This document shows, one piece after another, positions 53,513 through 61,861 of a stretch of 64,000 bases of DNA. Where the stretch lies: assembly GCF_042854845.1 (NCBI RefSeq), contig NZ_AP031498.1, forward strand, positions 2,666,001 to 2,730,000. Direction: 5' to 3'. The translations under genes were made by a program, and so were the position numbers. The stretch is from Maricurvus nonylphenolicus (lineage in GTDB: Bacteria > Pseudomonadota > Gammaproteobacteria > Pseudomonadales > Cellvibrionaceae). The stretch's first letter is position 1. Each line of letters starts with the position of its first letter. Under the pieces are notes generated by a model. That model had not been told where the DNA came from. It saw only the letters and a list, made by a program, of their open reading frames with translations, and did no database searches.

Positions 53513-56194
53513 ATGAAAGACGCGCAACCCAAGACCATATATTTAAAAGATTACCGTTCACCGGACTTCCTTATTGATAAGACGGATCTCCACGTTGTTC
53601 TCACCGATGATGTTACCTGTGTCACCGCCACATTGCAGGTACGCCGAAATCCAGCTACCGAAAACAAACAGGCACCACTTGTATTGAATGGTCAGGATAT
53701 GATCCTGAAGGATGTATCCATTGATGGTTGCCCCGTGCAAAATTCACAGTATGTGCTGTCTCCAGAGACCTTAACGATCAACGAAGTGCCTGACGCTTTT
53801 GCACTTAAAACGGTCTGTGAAATTAAGCCTCAGGAAAATACCAGCCTGGAAGGCTTGTACCGTTCTCGCACCATGTACTGTACCCAGTGTGAAGCAGAAG
53901 GTTTCCGTAAAATTACCTACTATCTGGATCGCCCGGATGTGCTCAGTGAATTTACAACCACTATTGTGGCAGACAAAGCGCAGTTCCCGGTATTACTTTC
54001 CAACGGTAACCTTATCGATAAAGGCGAGCTTGATAACGGACAGCATTTTGCGTCCTGGCACGACCCCTTTAAAAAGCCGGCCTACTTATTCGCACTGGTT
54101 GCAGGAGATCTGAGTGTTATTGAAGACACCTTTGTTACCTGTAGCAACCGTACCATTGACCTAAAAATCTTTGTCGAAGAAAAAGATCTCGATAAATGTG
54201 ATCATGCCATGGCGTCTTTAAAAAATGCCATGCGCTGGGATGAAGAGGTTTACGGTCGCGAATACGATCTCGATATCTTTATGATTGTTGCTGTCGACGA
54301 TTTCAATATGGGGGCCATGGAAAATAAAGGTCTCAATATCTTTAATACCTCCTGTGTGTTGGCCAAACCGGAAACCACTACTGACATGGGTTTTCAGCGG
54401 GTAGAAGGTGTGGTTGCACATGAGTACTTCCATAATTGGTCTGGCAACCGTGTTACCTGTCGCGATTGGTTTCAGCTTAGTCTTAAAGAAGGCTTTACTG
54501 TTTTCCGTGATGCAGAATTCTCAGCAGATATGGGGTCTCGTACCGTTAAGCGCGTTGAAGATGTGAGTTTATTGCGCACCTTACAGTTTGCTGAAGATGC
54601 GGGTCCCATGGCCCACCCGGTACGCCCACCGTCATTTATCGAAATCTCTAACTTTTATACGCTGACGGTGTATGAAAAGGGTGCCGAGGTTGTGCGCATG
54701 ATTCACACCTTGTTAGGGGCAGAGAAGTTTCGCCAGGGTAGTGATCTCTATTTTGAGCGCCATGATGGTGAGGCGGCAACCATAGAAAACTTTGTTGCGG
54801 CAATGGAAGATGCCAGTGGTCGCGATCTGTCGCAATTTACCCGTTGGTATTCTCAGGCGGGCACACCGCGCATTACCGCGAAGGACAGCTACGATGAAGC
54901 ATCCGGAATTTATCAGCTTACCCTGACGCAATCCTGTCCTGACACCCCGGAAGCAACCACAGAAGAAAAGCAACCGTTTCATATTCCTGTAGCGATCGGT
55001 TTACTAGGCGACGCTGGTAACCTGGCCATTCATTTGCAGGGAACGGAGCCAGACCACGATACACCAGACAACACCCACAAGGTACTTGAGTTAACCCAAG
55101 CCGAGCAAACCTTTAGTTTTGAAAAATTACCCGAACGTCCGATACCGGTTTTATTGCGCGGTTTCTCTGCCCCGGTAAAACTCGAGTTCGATTATAGTCG
55201 TGAGCAGTTGACGGCGATAATGAGCCGCGATGATGACGGCTATAGCCGCTGGGATGCCTGTCAAAAGCTGGCAGTAGCCGTGATTCACGACGCCATGCAA
55301 GCTTACCGTAGTGGTCAGCCATATATCGTTGATACCTTGCTGGCTGAGGCCTACCGCACCATCTTGAATGATTCCAGTCTTGATCAGGCCATGGTAGCAC
55401 TGATGTTGCAGTTACCCTCTGAAGCCTATCTCAGTGAAATTGCCGATGTGGTTGATGTCGAGGCAATACATTTTGCCCGACAGGATGTCAGAAAACAGTT
55501 GGCAGTAGCGCTAGAGGCAGAACTACTCCATACCTACAACAGCTTAACCGGTAAAGATAAGCCATTTTCTACCTCTGCCGAAGCGGTCGCCGAGCGCAGC
55601 CTTAAAAATATTGCACTCAGTTACCTGGTTCATGGTGAGGCTTCCAGTGCTCTGGCCCTGGCGCAGCAGCAACTTCAGTCAGCCACCAATATGACTGATG
55701 AAATTTCAGCGCTGTCTGTATTGGTAAACAGTGATAGTGAAGCTGCGCCAGCCATGGCCCAACAAGCCCTGGCTGACTTCTTTACCCGTTGGCAGCATGA
55801 GGCTCTGGTCGTTAATCAGTGGTTGGTTGCGCAAGCCAACTGTGTATTACCGGAAGGGCTTGAGCGGGTAAAAACGCTTATGCAGCATGAGGCCTTCGAT
55901 ATTAAAAACCCCAATAAGGTTCGCTCCCTGATTGGCGCATTCTGTAATAACAATGCCATTAACTTTCATCATGCAGATGGCGCAGGCTATGAGTTCCTGG
56001 CAGACCAGATCATCACGCTTAATGAACTAAACCCTCAGATTGCCGCGCGTCAGTTAACCCCGTTAACCAAGTGGCGCAAATATGATGAAAGCCGCCAGGC
56101 CTTGATGTGCAAAGCTCTGGAGCGCATTCTAGCTGAGCCTGCACTATCGAAAGATGTCTACGAGGTTGTTAGTAAGTCGCTGAAAGGCAAGTAA
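53513..56194 (+). CDS. pepN: aminopeptidase N
   Basis: PepN is the major cytoplasmic zinc aminopeptidase of the M1 family. 893 residues, close to 870 in E. coli. The substrate motif GAMENKGLN and the zinc motif HEYFHNW followed by the third ligand Glu in LKEGFTVFRD are intact. The N-terminus MKDAQPKTIYLKDYRSPDF has no signal peptide. ATG after AGAAGGATTTAAC. The stop at 56192-56194 is followed at once by the structured element upstream of the alcohol dehydrogenase. Confidence 0.96.
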   Translation: MKDAQPKTIYLKDYRSPDFLIDKTDLHVVLTDDVTCVTATLQVRRNPATENKQAPLVLNGQDMILKDVSIDGCPVQNSQYVLSPETLTINEVPDAFALKTVCEIKPQENTSLEGLYRSRTMYCTQCEAEGFRKITYYLDRPDVLSEFTTTIVADKAQFPVLLSNGNLIDKGELDNGQHFASWHDPFKKPAYLFALVAGDLSVIEDTFVTCSNRTIDLKIFVEEKDLDKCDHAMASLKNAMRWDEEVYGREYDLDIFMIVAVDDFNMGAMENKGLNIFNTSCVLAKPETTTDMGFQRVEGVVAHEYFHNWSGNRVTCRDWFQLSLKEGFTVFRDAEFSADMGSRTVKRVEDVSLLRTLQFAEDAGPMAHPVRPPSFIEISNFYTLTVYEKGAEVVRMIHTLLGAEKFRQGSDLYFERHDGEAATIENFVAAMEDASGRDLSQFTRWYSQAGTPRITAKDSYDEASGIYQLTLTQSCPDTPEATTEEKQPFHIPVAIGLLGDAGNLAIHLQGTEPDHDTPDNTHKVLELTQAEQTFSFEKLPERPIPVLLRGFSAPVKLEFDYSREQLTAIMSRDDDGYSRWDACQKLAVAVIHDAMQAYRSGQPYIVDTLLAEAYRTILNDSSLDQAMVALMLQLPSEAYLSEIADVVDVEAIHFARQDVRKQLAVALEAELLHTYNSLTGKDKPFSTSAEAVAERSLKNIALSYLVHGEASSALALAQQQLQSATNMTDEISALSVLVNSDSEAAPAMAQQALADFFTRWQHEALVVNQWLVAQANCVLPEGLERVKTLMQHEAFDIKNPNKVRSLIGAFCNNNAINFHHADGAGYEFLADQIITLNELNPQIAARQLTPLTKWRKYDESRQALMCKALERILAEPALSKDVYEVVSKSLKGK

Positions 56195-56200
56195 CTTTTT

Positions 56201-56370
56201 AGCCTCTATGTTGAAATATCTCTTTGGGTGGCGCGCTTGACATATCACGCCTAAGCTTTGACTCTAGAAGCCAAAGTTGGTGATATAGCGCGCTAAGGGA
56301 GGCTGGCCAATGATTAACACCTGCCAAAAGGTGGCGGCCAGTTAGAGAGATACAGAGATATAAGAGGCGT
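56201..56370 (+). ncRNA. structured leader/hairpin cluster before the alcohol dehydrogenase
   Basis: Nearly the whole 180-bp gap is self-complementary. An outer stem joins the left end (GCCTCT, 56202-56207, and ATATCTC nearby) with the right end (GAGATAT and AGAGGC, 56363-56368). Inside are a first long arm (GCGCGC and ATATCAC near 56231-56248 against GTGATAT and GCGCGC near 56280-56293) and a second hairpin (CTGGCC 56303-56308 against GGCCAG 56336-56341, with CACCT/AGGTG within). The outer stem would cover the ribosome site of the dehydrogenase. Could be a regulatory RNA leader or a miniature inverted-repeat element. Confidence 0.5.
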
Positions 56371-56374
56371 AAAC

Positions 56375-57586
56375 ATGCCGTTTTCACTGCAAGTTTTATT
56401 CTATAAAACCTTAATGTTTTTTATAGGGGTGGCAGCCAAAGTCATCCCTCAGCCAAAACCAACCGTATACTGCGGCCCGGATTCAGCACTGCGATTAACC
56501 AACAGTATGATTCAGTTCGGTTACAAGAAAGTGCTGATTGTGACCGACCGTGTTTTACACGAAATGGGCCTGCTGGATCCGATAAAAGACAAGCTGGCAT
56601 CAGCGGGTGTTGAAGTCACTGTCTATGATGGCGTTGAACCCAACCCAACTTTTTCTCAGGTCCATGAAGGTCTCAAGCTTGCTAAAGATAATCAGTGCGA
56701 TTCCATTCTGACGGTCGGCGGTGGATCGCCTATTGATACCGCAAAAATTATTTCTCTGTCTGCTGTGCCGGGAGCAAAGGCCCCAGAGAAATTTGTTGGT
56801 TTGTTTAAGGCAAGGAAAGCGGGGCTACCCCTGTTCGCTGTACCAACGACTGCTGGTACAGGTTCTGAAGTTTCAGTTGGTGCGGTTATCTCTGACCCGG
56901 TAACCCATGAGAAAGGTGTTATTGCCGATCCCAAAACAGTTCCTACGGCTGCAGCACTGGATCCTAATCTAATGTTGGGCTTGCCTGCGCCAATTACGGC
57001 AGCAACTGGAATGGATGCGTTGACACATGCCGTGGAAGCGTACATCTCCAAGCTGGCGACCGAAGCGACCGATAGTTATGCCATGGCTTCTGTAAAACTG
57101 ATTTTTGGCAACCTGCGCGAGTGTTATAGCAATGGCGGTAATGTGGATGCGCGTGAATCCATGGCTGTTGCTTCTTTTTACGCAGCGGTGGCTTTTAACA
57201 AAGCATTTCTAGGTTATGTGCACGGTATTGCCCATCAGTTTGGCGGACACTACAACACGCCTCACGGATTGGCTAACGCTATCGTGTTGCCGCATATTCT
57301 TGATTACAGTAAAGATGCCTGTGCCGATCGCTTGGCTGAACTTGCTGTGGCGGTAGATCTGGGCTCATCTACTGAGTCTAACTCTGTATTGGCTCAAAAG
57401 TTTGTTGATGCGGTACGTGAGTTGAACAATGATCTGGGTATTCCTAAAACGCTGGACGCCTTAAAGTCTACTGATATCCCTGAGATTGCCAAAGGTGCGC
57501 TTAAAGAGTCTCACTTTACCTATCCCGTTCCCAAGTATATGGATCAGGCTCAGTGTGAAGCGTTGATTGGTAAAATGGTTAGCTAA
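56375..57586 (+). CDS. iron-containing alcohol dehydrogenase (group III)
   Basis: 403 residues. NAD-binding VGGGSPIDTAK, PTTAGTGSEVS, and metal ligands in MDALTHAVEAY and HGIAHQFGGHYNTPHG are the marks of Fe-type alcohol dehydrogenases. The N-terminal 30 residues are rather hydrophobic (LFYKTLMFFIGVAAKV), seen in several marine homologues and perhaps membrane-associated. Substrate is likely a primary alcohol or aldehyde. The ATG follows AAGAGGCGTAAAC; this ribosome site lies within the right arm of the structured leader. Confidence 0.9.
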   Translation: MPFSLQVLFYKTLMFFIGVAAKVIPQPKPTVYCGPDSALRLTNSMIQFGYKKVLIVTDRVLHEMGLLDPIKDKLASAGVEVTVYDGVEPNPTFSQVHEGLKLAKDNQCDSILTVGGGSPIDTAKIISLSAVPGAKAPEKFVGLFKARKAGLPLFAVPTTAGTGSEVSVGAVISDPVTHEKGVIADPKTVPTAAALDPNLMLGLPAPITAATGMDALTHAVEAYISKLATEATDSYAMASVKLIFGNLRECYSNGGNVDARESMAVASFYAAVAFNKAFLGYVHGIAHQFGGHYNTPHGLANAIVLPHILDYSKDACADRLAELAVAVDLGSSTESNSVLAQKFVDAVRELNNDLGIPKTLDALKSTDIPEIAKGALKESHFTYPVPKYMDQAQCEALIGKMVS

Positions 57587-57596
57587 TGCAAATGAC

Positions 57597-57624
57597 AGTG
57601 CCGACGATTAACGTCGCCGGCACT
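57597..57624. terminator. hairpin after the alcohol dehydrogenase
   Basis: AGTGCC...GACG pairs with CGTC...GGCACT around a five-base loop with a three-base bulge. No T run follows, so termination is only suggested by its place between convergent genes. Confidence 0.4.
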
Positions 57625-57648
57625 CTTAACAAAACACCGGAATAATGT

Positions 57649-58233
57649 TTAAGCCGGTTTTATATAAGCCTTTTGTTTGCATTGTCGCAAATAAGCTTCT
57701 TCCAGTTTTTCTTCTGCCCCCATAAACAGATCTTCACTGACACCGTGTAAATCCGTTAAGCGCGCCTCCAGTTGTGCTTGCGTTTCCAAGTCGCCGTCAT
57801 GGGTTATATGATTTACCTGCAGCGCTGTATTTCTTTCCAGATCATAGGCGATTAACAGGCTGCGATGGCAGCAGGCGGGATCTTTTTCAGCGCACATTAG
57901 CGCAATATTAAATCCTTTCTGTAGGCCAGCTTGAAGCCTATTTACACCTTGCTGAAACAGTGTCGATGCTATTAGGCGATCAAATTGTACCTGGCCGCAG
58001 GAATCATAGTGAGCTTCATCTTTAGAGCGTGGGCCCAATTCGTTGCCTAGGTAAACATAGCGAATACCTGCACGTGTTAGATGGCCTTCAAGCTTGTCCT
58101 GGTGATAGTCGAAAAAGGCGGCAGAGTAGGGGACGGAGCGAACATCCGCTACGGCTGTAATGCCGTAGCGTTGTAGCTGTTCAATAAATGTGACTATGGG
58201 TTTAGTAGCATAGCCAATGGTGAAAAGATTCAC
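57649..58233 (-). CDS. DUF488 family protein
   Basis: 194 residues. LFTIGYATKPIVTFIEQL, ADVRSVPYS, and MCAEKDPACCHRSLLI are the known DUF488 blocks, the last with conserved Cys and His. Function not established. ATG at 58233, 29 bases after the stop of the ART-like gene, so the two are probably cotranscribed. Confidence 0.87.
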   Translation of the reverse strand: MNLFTIGYATKPIVTFIEQLQRYGITAVADVRSVPYSAAFFDYHQDKLEGHLTRAGIRYVYLGNELGPRSKDEAHYDSCGQVQFDRLIASTLFQQGVNRLQAGLQKGFNIALMCAEKDPACCHRSLLIAYDLERNTALQVNHITHDGDLETQAQLEARLTDLHGVSEDLFMGAEEKLEEAYLRQCKQKAYIKPA

Positions 58234-58262
58234 TGGTCTCTGATAATTGTGTTAATAGGCTC

Positions 58263-58823
58263 TTACGCGCTAACTTCAGAAACGTATTCAGTTGGAATAT
58301 CTTTATCGTAGTAGGCCATGCCCAGCTTATTGAGGTATTCCATACGATCAGCTTTCATCAAGTCGATTTGAGGTGCGGTCAAGCCGGCATTTTCAAACAG
58401 GCCTGCGACATAGGCCATATAGGCTTCACCTTCTTTAACCATCAACAAGCCCGCGGCACCCACATCGGGTCTCACGCCAGCTTTTAGCTCTTCTGGAAGC
58501 TTAACTTCCAAAATGGCAGGTTGTTCTTCGGCTTCAAAACGCACGCTACGGTTGCGTACAGCCAGCTGGGCCCAGTAATAAGCCAGCTCTTTGCTCTGAG
58601 TTAAAAATACCGGTTCGAAAGATTCAGTAAAGTTATTGCCGATAGTTGCCATGGTTTGTTTGGCAGCCTGCTTCATAGCTTTATCGCCAGAACGTTTTAG
58701 GCCTTCGAGTTGAATAGACGCAACCAGGCCGGAAGAGGTGCCGTGATACCACACATCGCCTGTGGCAAAACCATCTTCGGATAACAGTTGTTTTGAATCT
58801 TGGAATTCAGCAGGGGTACTCAT
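58263..58823 (-). CDS. small protein with ADP-ribosyltransferase-like YHGTS motif
   Basis: 186 residues. VWYHGTSSGLVASIQLEGLK at 24-43, then PVFLTQSKELAYYWA at 71-85, then AILEVKLPEEL, recalls the KptA/PARP-like ADP-ribosyltransferase order (His27 of HGT, tyrosine near 82-83, third beta strand), though a catalytic Glu cannot be placed with confidence. It lacks the KptA basic signature. No known family name from me. It follows aceA on the same strand but after aceA's terminator. Could also be a metabolic protein that only mimics the motif. Confidence 0.55.
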   Translation of the reverse strand: MSTPAEFQDSKQLLSEDGFATGDVWYHGTSSGLVASIQLEGLKRSGDKAMKQAAKQTMATIGNNFTESFEPVFLTQSKELAYYWAQLAVRNRSVRFEAEEQPAILEVKLPEELKAGVRPDVGAAGLLMVKEGEAYMAYVAGLFENAGLTAPQIDLMKADRMEYLNKLGMAYYDKDIPTEYVSEVSA

Positions 58824-58883
58824 TAAATCTAACCTCGGTCAGGCAGGGTTTGATATTTCATATATACATGTAATTCTAACAAA

Positions 58884-58907
58884 AAAGGCGACCCGAGGGC
58901 CGCCTTT
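58884..58907 (-). terminator. intrinsic terminator of aceA
   Basis: On the minus strand AAAGGCGGCC pairs with GGTCGCCTTT (one G-U) across a four-base loop and is followed by a T run (58881-58886 as AAAAAA on the plus strand). 24 bases past the aceA stop. Confidence 0.9.
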
Positions 58908-58931
58908 ATAAACACTTAACTCAATTCAAAC

Positions 58932-60527
58932 TTAGCTGAACTGGTTAGAAGTGTTTTTAGCACCACCGGCTTTCAGAGCGTTCTCACCAGCGTAGTACTC
59001 TTTGTGGTCGTCGCCCAGGTCAGAGCCAGCCATGTTCTGGTGCTTAACGCAAGCGATACCTTGACGGATCTCTTTACGCTGAACGCCAGCAACATAACCC
59101 AGCATACCTTGCTCACCGAAGTACTCTTTCGCCAGGTTGTCAACAGACAGGGCGGTAGTGTGGTAAGTAGGCAGAGTGATCAGGTGGTGGAAAACGTTCG
59201 CTTCGCGAGAAGTGTCAGCCTGGAAGGTCTTAACACGCTCATCAGCAACAGCAGACAGCTCGGAGTCATCGTACTCAGCGCTCATCAGGTTGTCACGATC
59301 GTAAGCAGAAACGTCTTTACCTTCAGCAACCCACGCATCGTAAGTTTGCTGACGGAAGTTCAGAGTCCAGTTGAAAGAAGGAGAGTTGTTGTAAACCAGC
59401 TTCGCATCTGGGTGAACTTTACGAACTTCGTCCATCATGCCTTTAATTTCGTGCACGGTAGGAACAGCAGTTTCGATCCACAGCAGGTCAGCACCAGCGT
59501 TGATAGCTTCGATACAATCGAATACGCAACGCTCGTGGCCAGTGCCAGGACGGAACTGGTACAGGCCAGAAGGCAGACGCTTAGGACGAACCAGTTTGCC
59601 GCCACGGTTGAATACAACGTCGCCTTCGTTCATGTCAGCTACGTCGATTTCTTCAACGTCCAGGTAAGAGTTGTAAACGTCACCTTGGTCGCCTGGCTCT
59701 TTAACAACAGCGATTTCTTTGGTCAGGCCAGCACCTTCAGAGTCGGTACGAGCAACGATCAGACCGTCATCAACACCCAGCTCCAGGAAGGCGTAACGCA
59801 GAGCGCGCAGCTTGGCGTGGAAGTCGTTATGAGGAACAGTTACTTTACCGTCCTGGTGACCACATTGCTTCTCGTCAGCAACCTGGTTTTCGATCTGCAG
59901 GCAGCAGGCACCAGCTTCGATCATTTGCTTAGCCATCAGGTAGGTAGCTTCGGCGTTACCGAAACCAGCATCGATGTCAGCAACGATAGGTACAACGTGA
60001 GTTTCGTGGTTGTCGATTTGAGACTGGATCTCAGCTTCTTTAGCAGCATCACCAGCTTCACGAGCTTTATCCAGTTCACGGAACAGGCCACCCAGCTCAC
60101 GTGCGTCAGCTTGACGCAGGAAGGTGTACAGCTCTTCAACCAGACCGGCTACAGCAGTTTTCTCGTGCATGGACTGGTCAGGCAGAGGACCGAAGTCAGA
60201 ACGCAGAGCAGCAACCATCCAGCCAGACAGGTACAAGTAGCGACGCTCGGTAGTACCGAAGTGCTTCTTGATGGAGATCAGCTTTTGCTGACCAACAAAA
60301 CCGTGCCAGCAGCCCAGAGACTGGGTGTACTTGGTTTTGTCTTTGTCGAACTCAGCCATGTCGCGGCGCATGATGCCGGCGGTGTACTTGGCGATGTCCA
60401 GACCAGTTTTGAATTTGTTCTGCGCGCGCATGCGAGCAGCAGATTCTGGGTTGATAGCGTCCCAAGGGCTGCCAGCAGCTTCTTTCAGAGCGGCAACAGC
60501 TTGGATATCAGCGTTCAGAGTAGACAT
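58932..60527 (-). CDS. aceA: isocitrate lyase (long, Pseudomonas-type)
   Basis: Cleaves isocitrate to succinate and glyoxylate, first step of the glyoxylate shunt. 531 residues, the length of the Pseudomonas type, which has insertions compared with the 430-residue E. coli enzyme. The active-site signature is KQCGH at 220-224 with C222; metal and substrate parts such as PIVADIDAGFGNAEATY are intact. ATG at 60527 followed by serine. Codon use is strongly biased (few codons per residue), typical of a highly expressed gene. A conserved element at 60632-60667 lies 105 bp upstream, shared with glcB. Confidence 0.97.
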   Translation of the reverse strand: MSTLNADIQAVAALKEAAGSPWDAINPESAARMRAQNKFKTGLDIAKYTAGIMRRDMAEFDKDKTKYTQSLGCWHGFVGQQKLISIKKHFGTTERRYLYLSGWMVAALRSDFGPLPDQSMHEKTAVAGLVEELYTFLRQADARELGGLFRELDKAREAGDAAKEAEIQSQIDNHETHVVPIVADIDAGFGNAEATYLMAKQMIEAGACCLQIENQVADEKQCGHQDGKVTVPHNDFHAKLRALRYAFLELGVDDGLIVARTDSEGAGLTKEIAVVKEPGDQGDVYNSYLDVEEIDVADMNEGDVVFNRGGKLVRPKRLPSGLYQFRPGTGHERCVFDCIEAINAGADLLWIETAVPTVHEIKGMMDEVRKVHPDAKLVYNNSPSFNWTLNFRQQTYDAWVAEGKDVSAYDRDNLMSAEYDDSELSAVADERVKTFQADTSREANVFHHLITLPTYHTTALSVDNLAKEYFGEQGMLGYVAGVQRKEIRQGIACVKHQNMAGSDLGDDHKEYYAGENALKAGGAKNTSNQFS

Positions 60528-60631
60528 ATCGATCTCTCACAGTGGATTGAATATCGTTTAGATAAACGCGCGGCTCCTGATAAATGCAAAGCTCTTCGCG
60601 TAATCGTGGACAAAGTGTATGCACTGTGTAA

Positions 60632-60667
60632 GGATTTAGCTAATTTATAGTTTTTATTTTCGCTATT
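60632..60667 (-). promoter_or_regulatory. shared glyoxylate-shunt element, aceA copy
   Basis: Read toward aceA this 36-bp site begins AATAGCGAA and ends TTAGCTAAATCC. It matches the site at 61717-61752 in 34 of 36 positions, the proximal 19 bp being identical. It ends 105 bp before the aceA start. TACACT, a possible -10, lies 12 bp further toward the gene. Confidence 0.8.
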
Positions 60668-60681
60668 TTTTGAGTGAATAG

Positions 60682-60700
60682 CCCCGCTGGCACGGGGTTT
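60682..60700 (+). terminator. short terminator-like hairpin in the LysR leader
   Basis: CCCCG (60682-60686) and CGGGG (60692-60696) across a six-base loop, followed by TTTT. It stands 28 bp before the LysR ATG, so it could be an attenuator or end antisense transcripts. The stem is short. Confidence 0.4.
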
Positions 60701-60727
60701 TCAGGCACTTGATACTAAGGATGTTAT

Positions 60728-61669
60728 ATGAATCTGGGCCGTATAGACCTAAATCTTCTTGTTTATTTGGATGTGTTGTTACGTGAACGCAATGTAACCA
60801 AGGCAGCAAGCTATTTAGGGATAAGCCAGCCGGCTATGAGTAACGGCTTAAGGCGCCTACGCGATCTGTTTGATGACCCTTTATTGGTTCGTACCAGCGA
60901 AGGGATGACACCGACAGAAAGGGCGGTAGAGCTCGAGCCTATTATTCGCGGTGTGCTCGCGACAGTCGATAGGGCAGTGCAGCCTCGCACAGAGTTTGAT
61001 GCGACGAGCTCTGATCGTATCTTCCGTATTATGGCCAGTGATTACGCGGAATCTACACTTATCCCACATCTATTACGCCATCTGCGAAAAAATGCACCCG
61101 GTGTGACCCTGGATATTATGACACCCAGTGACGTGAGCTTTCTCGATGTAGAGCAGGGCAAGGTGGATATGGTGATCAACCGTTTTGACTCCATGCCGCA
61201 ATCCTTTCACCAGCTCACCGTTTGGAATGACAGCTTTGCCTGTTTAATGAGCAAGGAAAACCCCATACTCGAAAACTTCGATTTGGATAATTACCTTAAA
61301 GCCAGCCATGTTTGGGTCAGTAAAACCGGTATGGGCGTCGGCGTCGGGGTAGACCCCAGTGATGTCCAGCGTTTGGGCTGGGTTGATGAAGCTTTGGCAA
61401 AGCAGGGTAATCACGCACGTAACATTCGCGTTTTCACTCGTCATTATCAGGCAGCAATGCTGCTGGCAGAACAAAAAGACCTGGTCGTTACCATTCCCAG
61501 TAAGGCTGCCAAGCTGCAGTTAAGTAATCCCAATGTTGTGATCAAAGAGCCTCCTTTTGAGATTCCACCCTTTGAATTAAAGATGGCCTGGAGCCCCTTA
61601 CTGCAAAACAACCCCGCCCATCGCTGGCTGAGGCGTCTGGTGGTTGATATTGCCAAGCAGGTCGACTAA
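60728..61669 (+). CDS. LysR-family transcriptional regulator of the glyoxylate shunt (inferred)
   Basis: 313 residues. Helix-turn-helix at about 20-60 (RNVTKAASYLGISQPAMSNGLRRLRDLFDDPLLVR), then a PBP2-like effector domain from about 95. Members of this NodD/SyrM-like branch start NLGRIDLNLLVYLDVLL. It lies between aceA (divergent) and glcB (same strand), and both flanking promoters carry a common 36-bp element, so control of these genes, perhaps in answer to glyoxylate, acetyl-CoA or a related acid, is a strong inference. ATG at 60728 after AAGGATGTTAT. Confidence 0.88.
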   Translation: MNLGRIDLNLLVYLDVLLRERNVTKAASYLGISQPAMSNGLRRLRDLFDDPLLVRTSEGMTPTERAVELEPIIRGVLATVDRAVQPRTEFDATSSDRIFRIMASDYAESTLIPHLLRHLRKNAPGVTLDIMTPSDVSFLDVEQGKVDMVINRFDSMPQSFHQLTVWNDSFACLMSKENPILENFDLDNYLKASHVWVSKTGMGVGVGVDPSDVQRLGWVDEALAKQGNHARNIRVFTRHYQAAMLLAEQKDLVVTIPSKAAKLQLSNPNVVIKEPPFEIPPFELKMAWSPLLQNNPAHRWLRRLVVDIAKQVD

Positions 61670-61716
61670 AAGGCTTAAATAGGGGATTTAGGTAGGGTTT
61701 TGTTATTCAGCAGGCG

Positions 61717-61752
61717 AATAGCGAATATAAAACCTATAAATTAGCTAAATCC
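61717..61752 (+). promoter_or_regulatory. shared glyoxylate-shunt element, glcB copy
   Basis: Second copy of the 36-bp site, same orientation relative to its gene, ending 109 bp before the glcB ATG. The last 19 bp (CTATAAATTAGCTAAATCC) are identical to the aceA copy. It contains TAGCGAA and TAGCTAA as direct repeats 23 bp apart. TACACT lies at 61775-61780. Confidence 0.8.
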
Positions 61753-61861
61753 CAGCCCAAACTCTAGAATCCTCTACACTGAAAACACCCATCTAAACGT
61801 TTCGCGAGCATGGATCGGCTGATCGTCAGGCGACTCTTGGCTCCACAGAGGCTTACTATCT

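Noticed and set aside
59004..60650. 548-codon open frame antisense to aceA
   Set aside because: It mirrors the isocitrate lyase gene, whose strong codon bias leaves the opposite frame free of stops; the translation is low in complexity and resembles no family.
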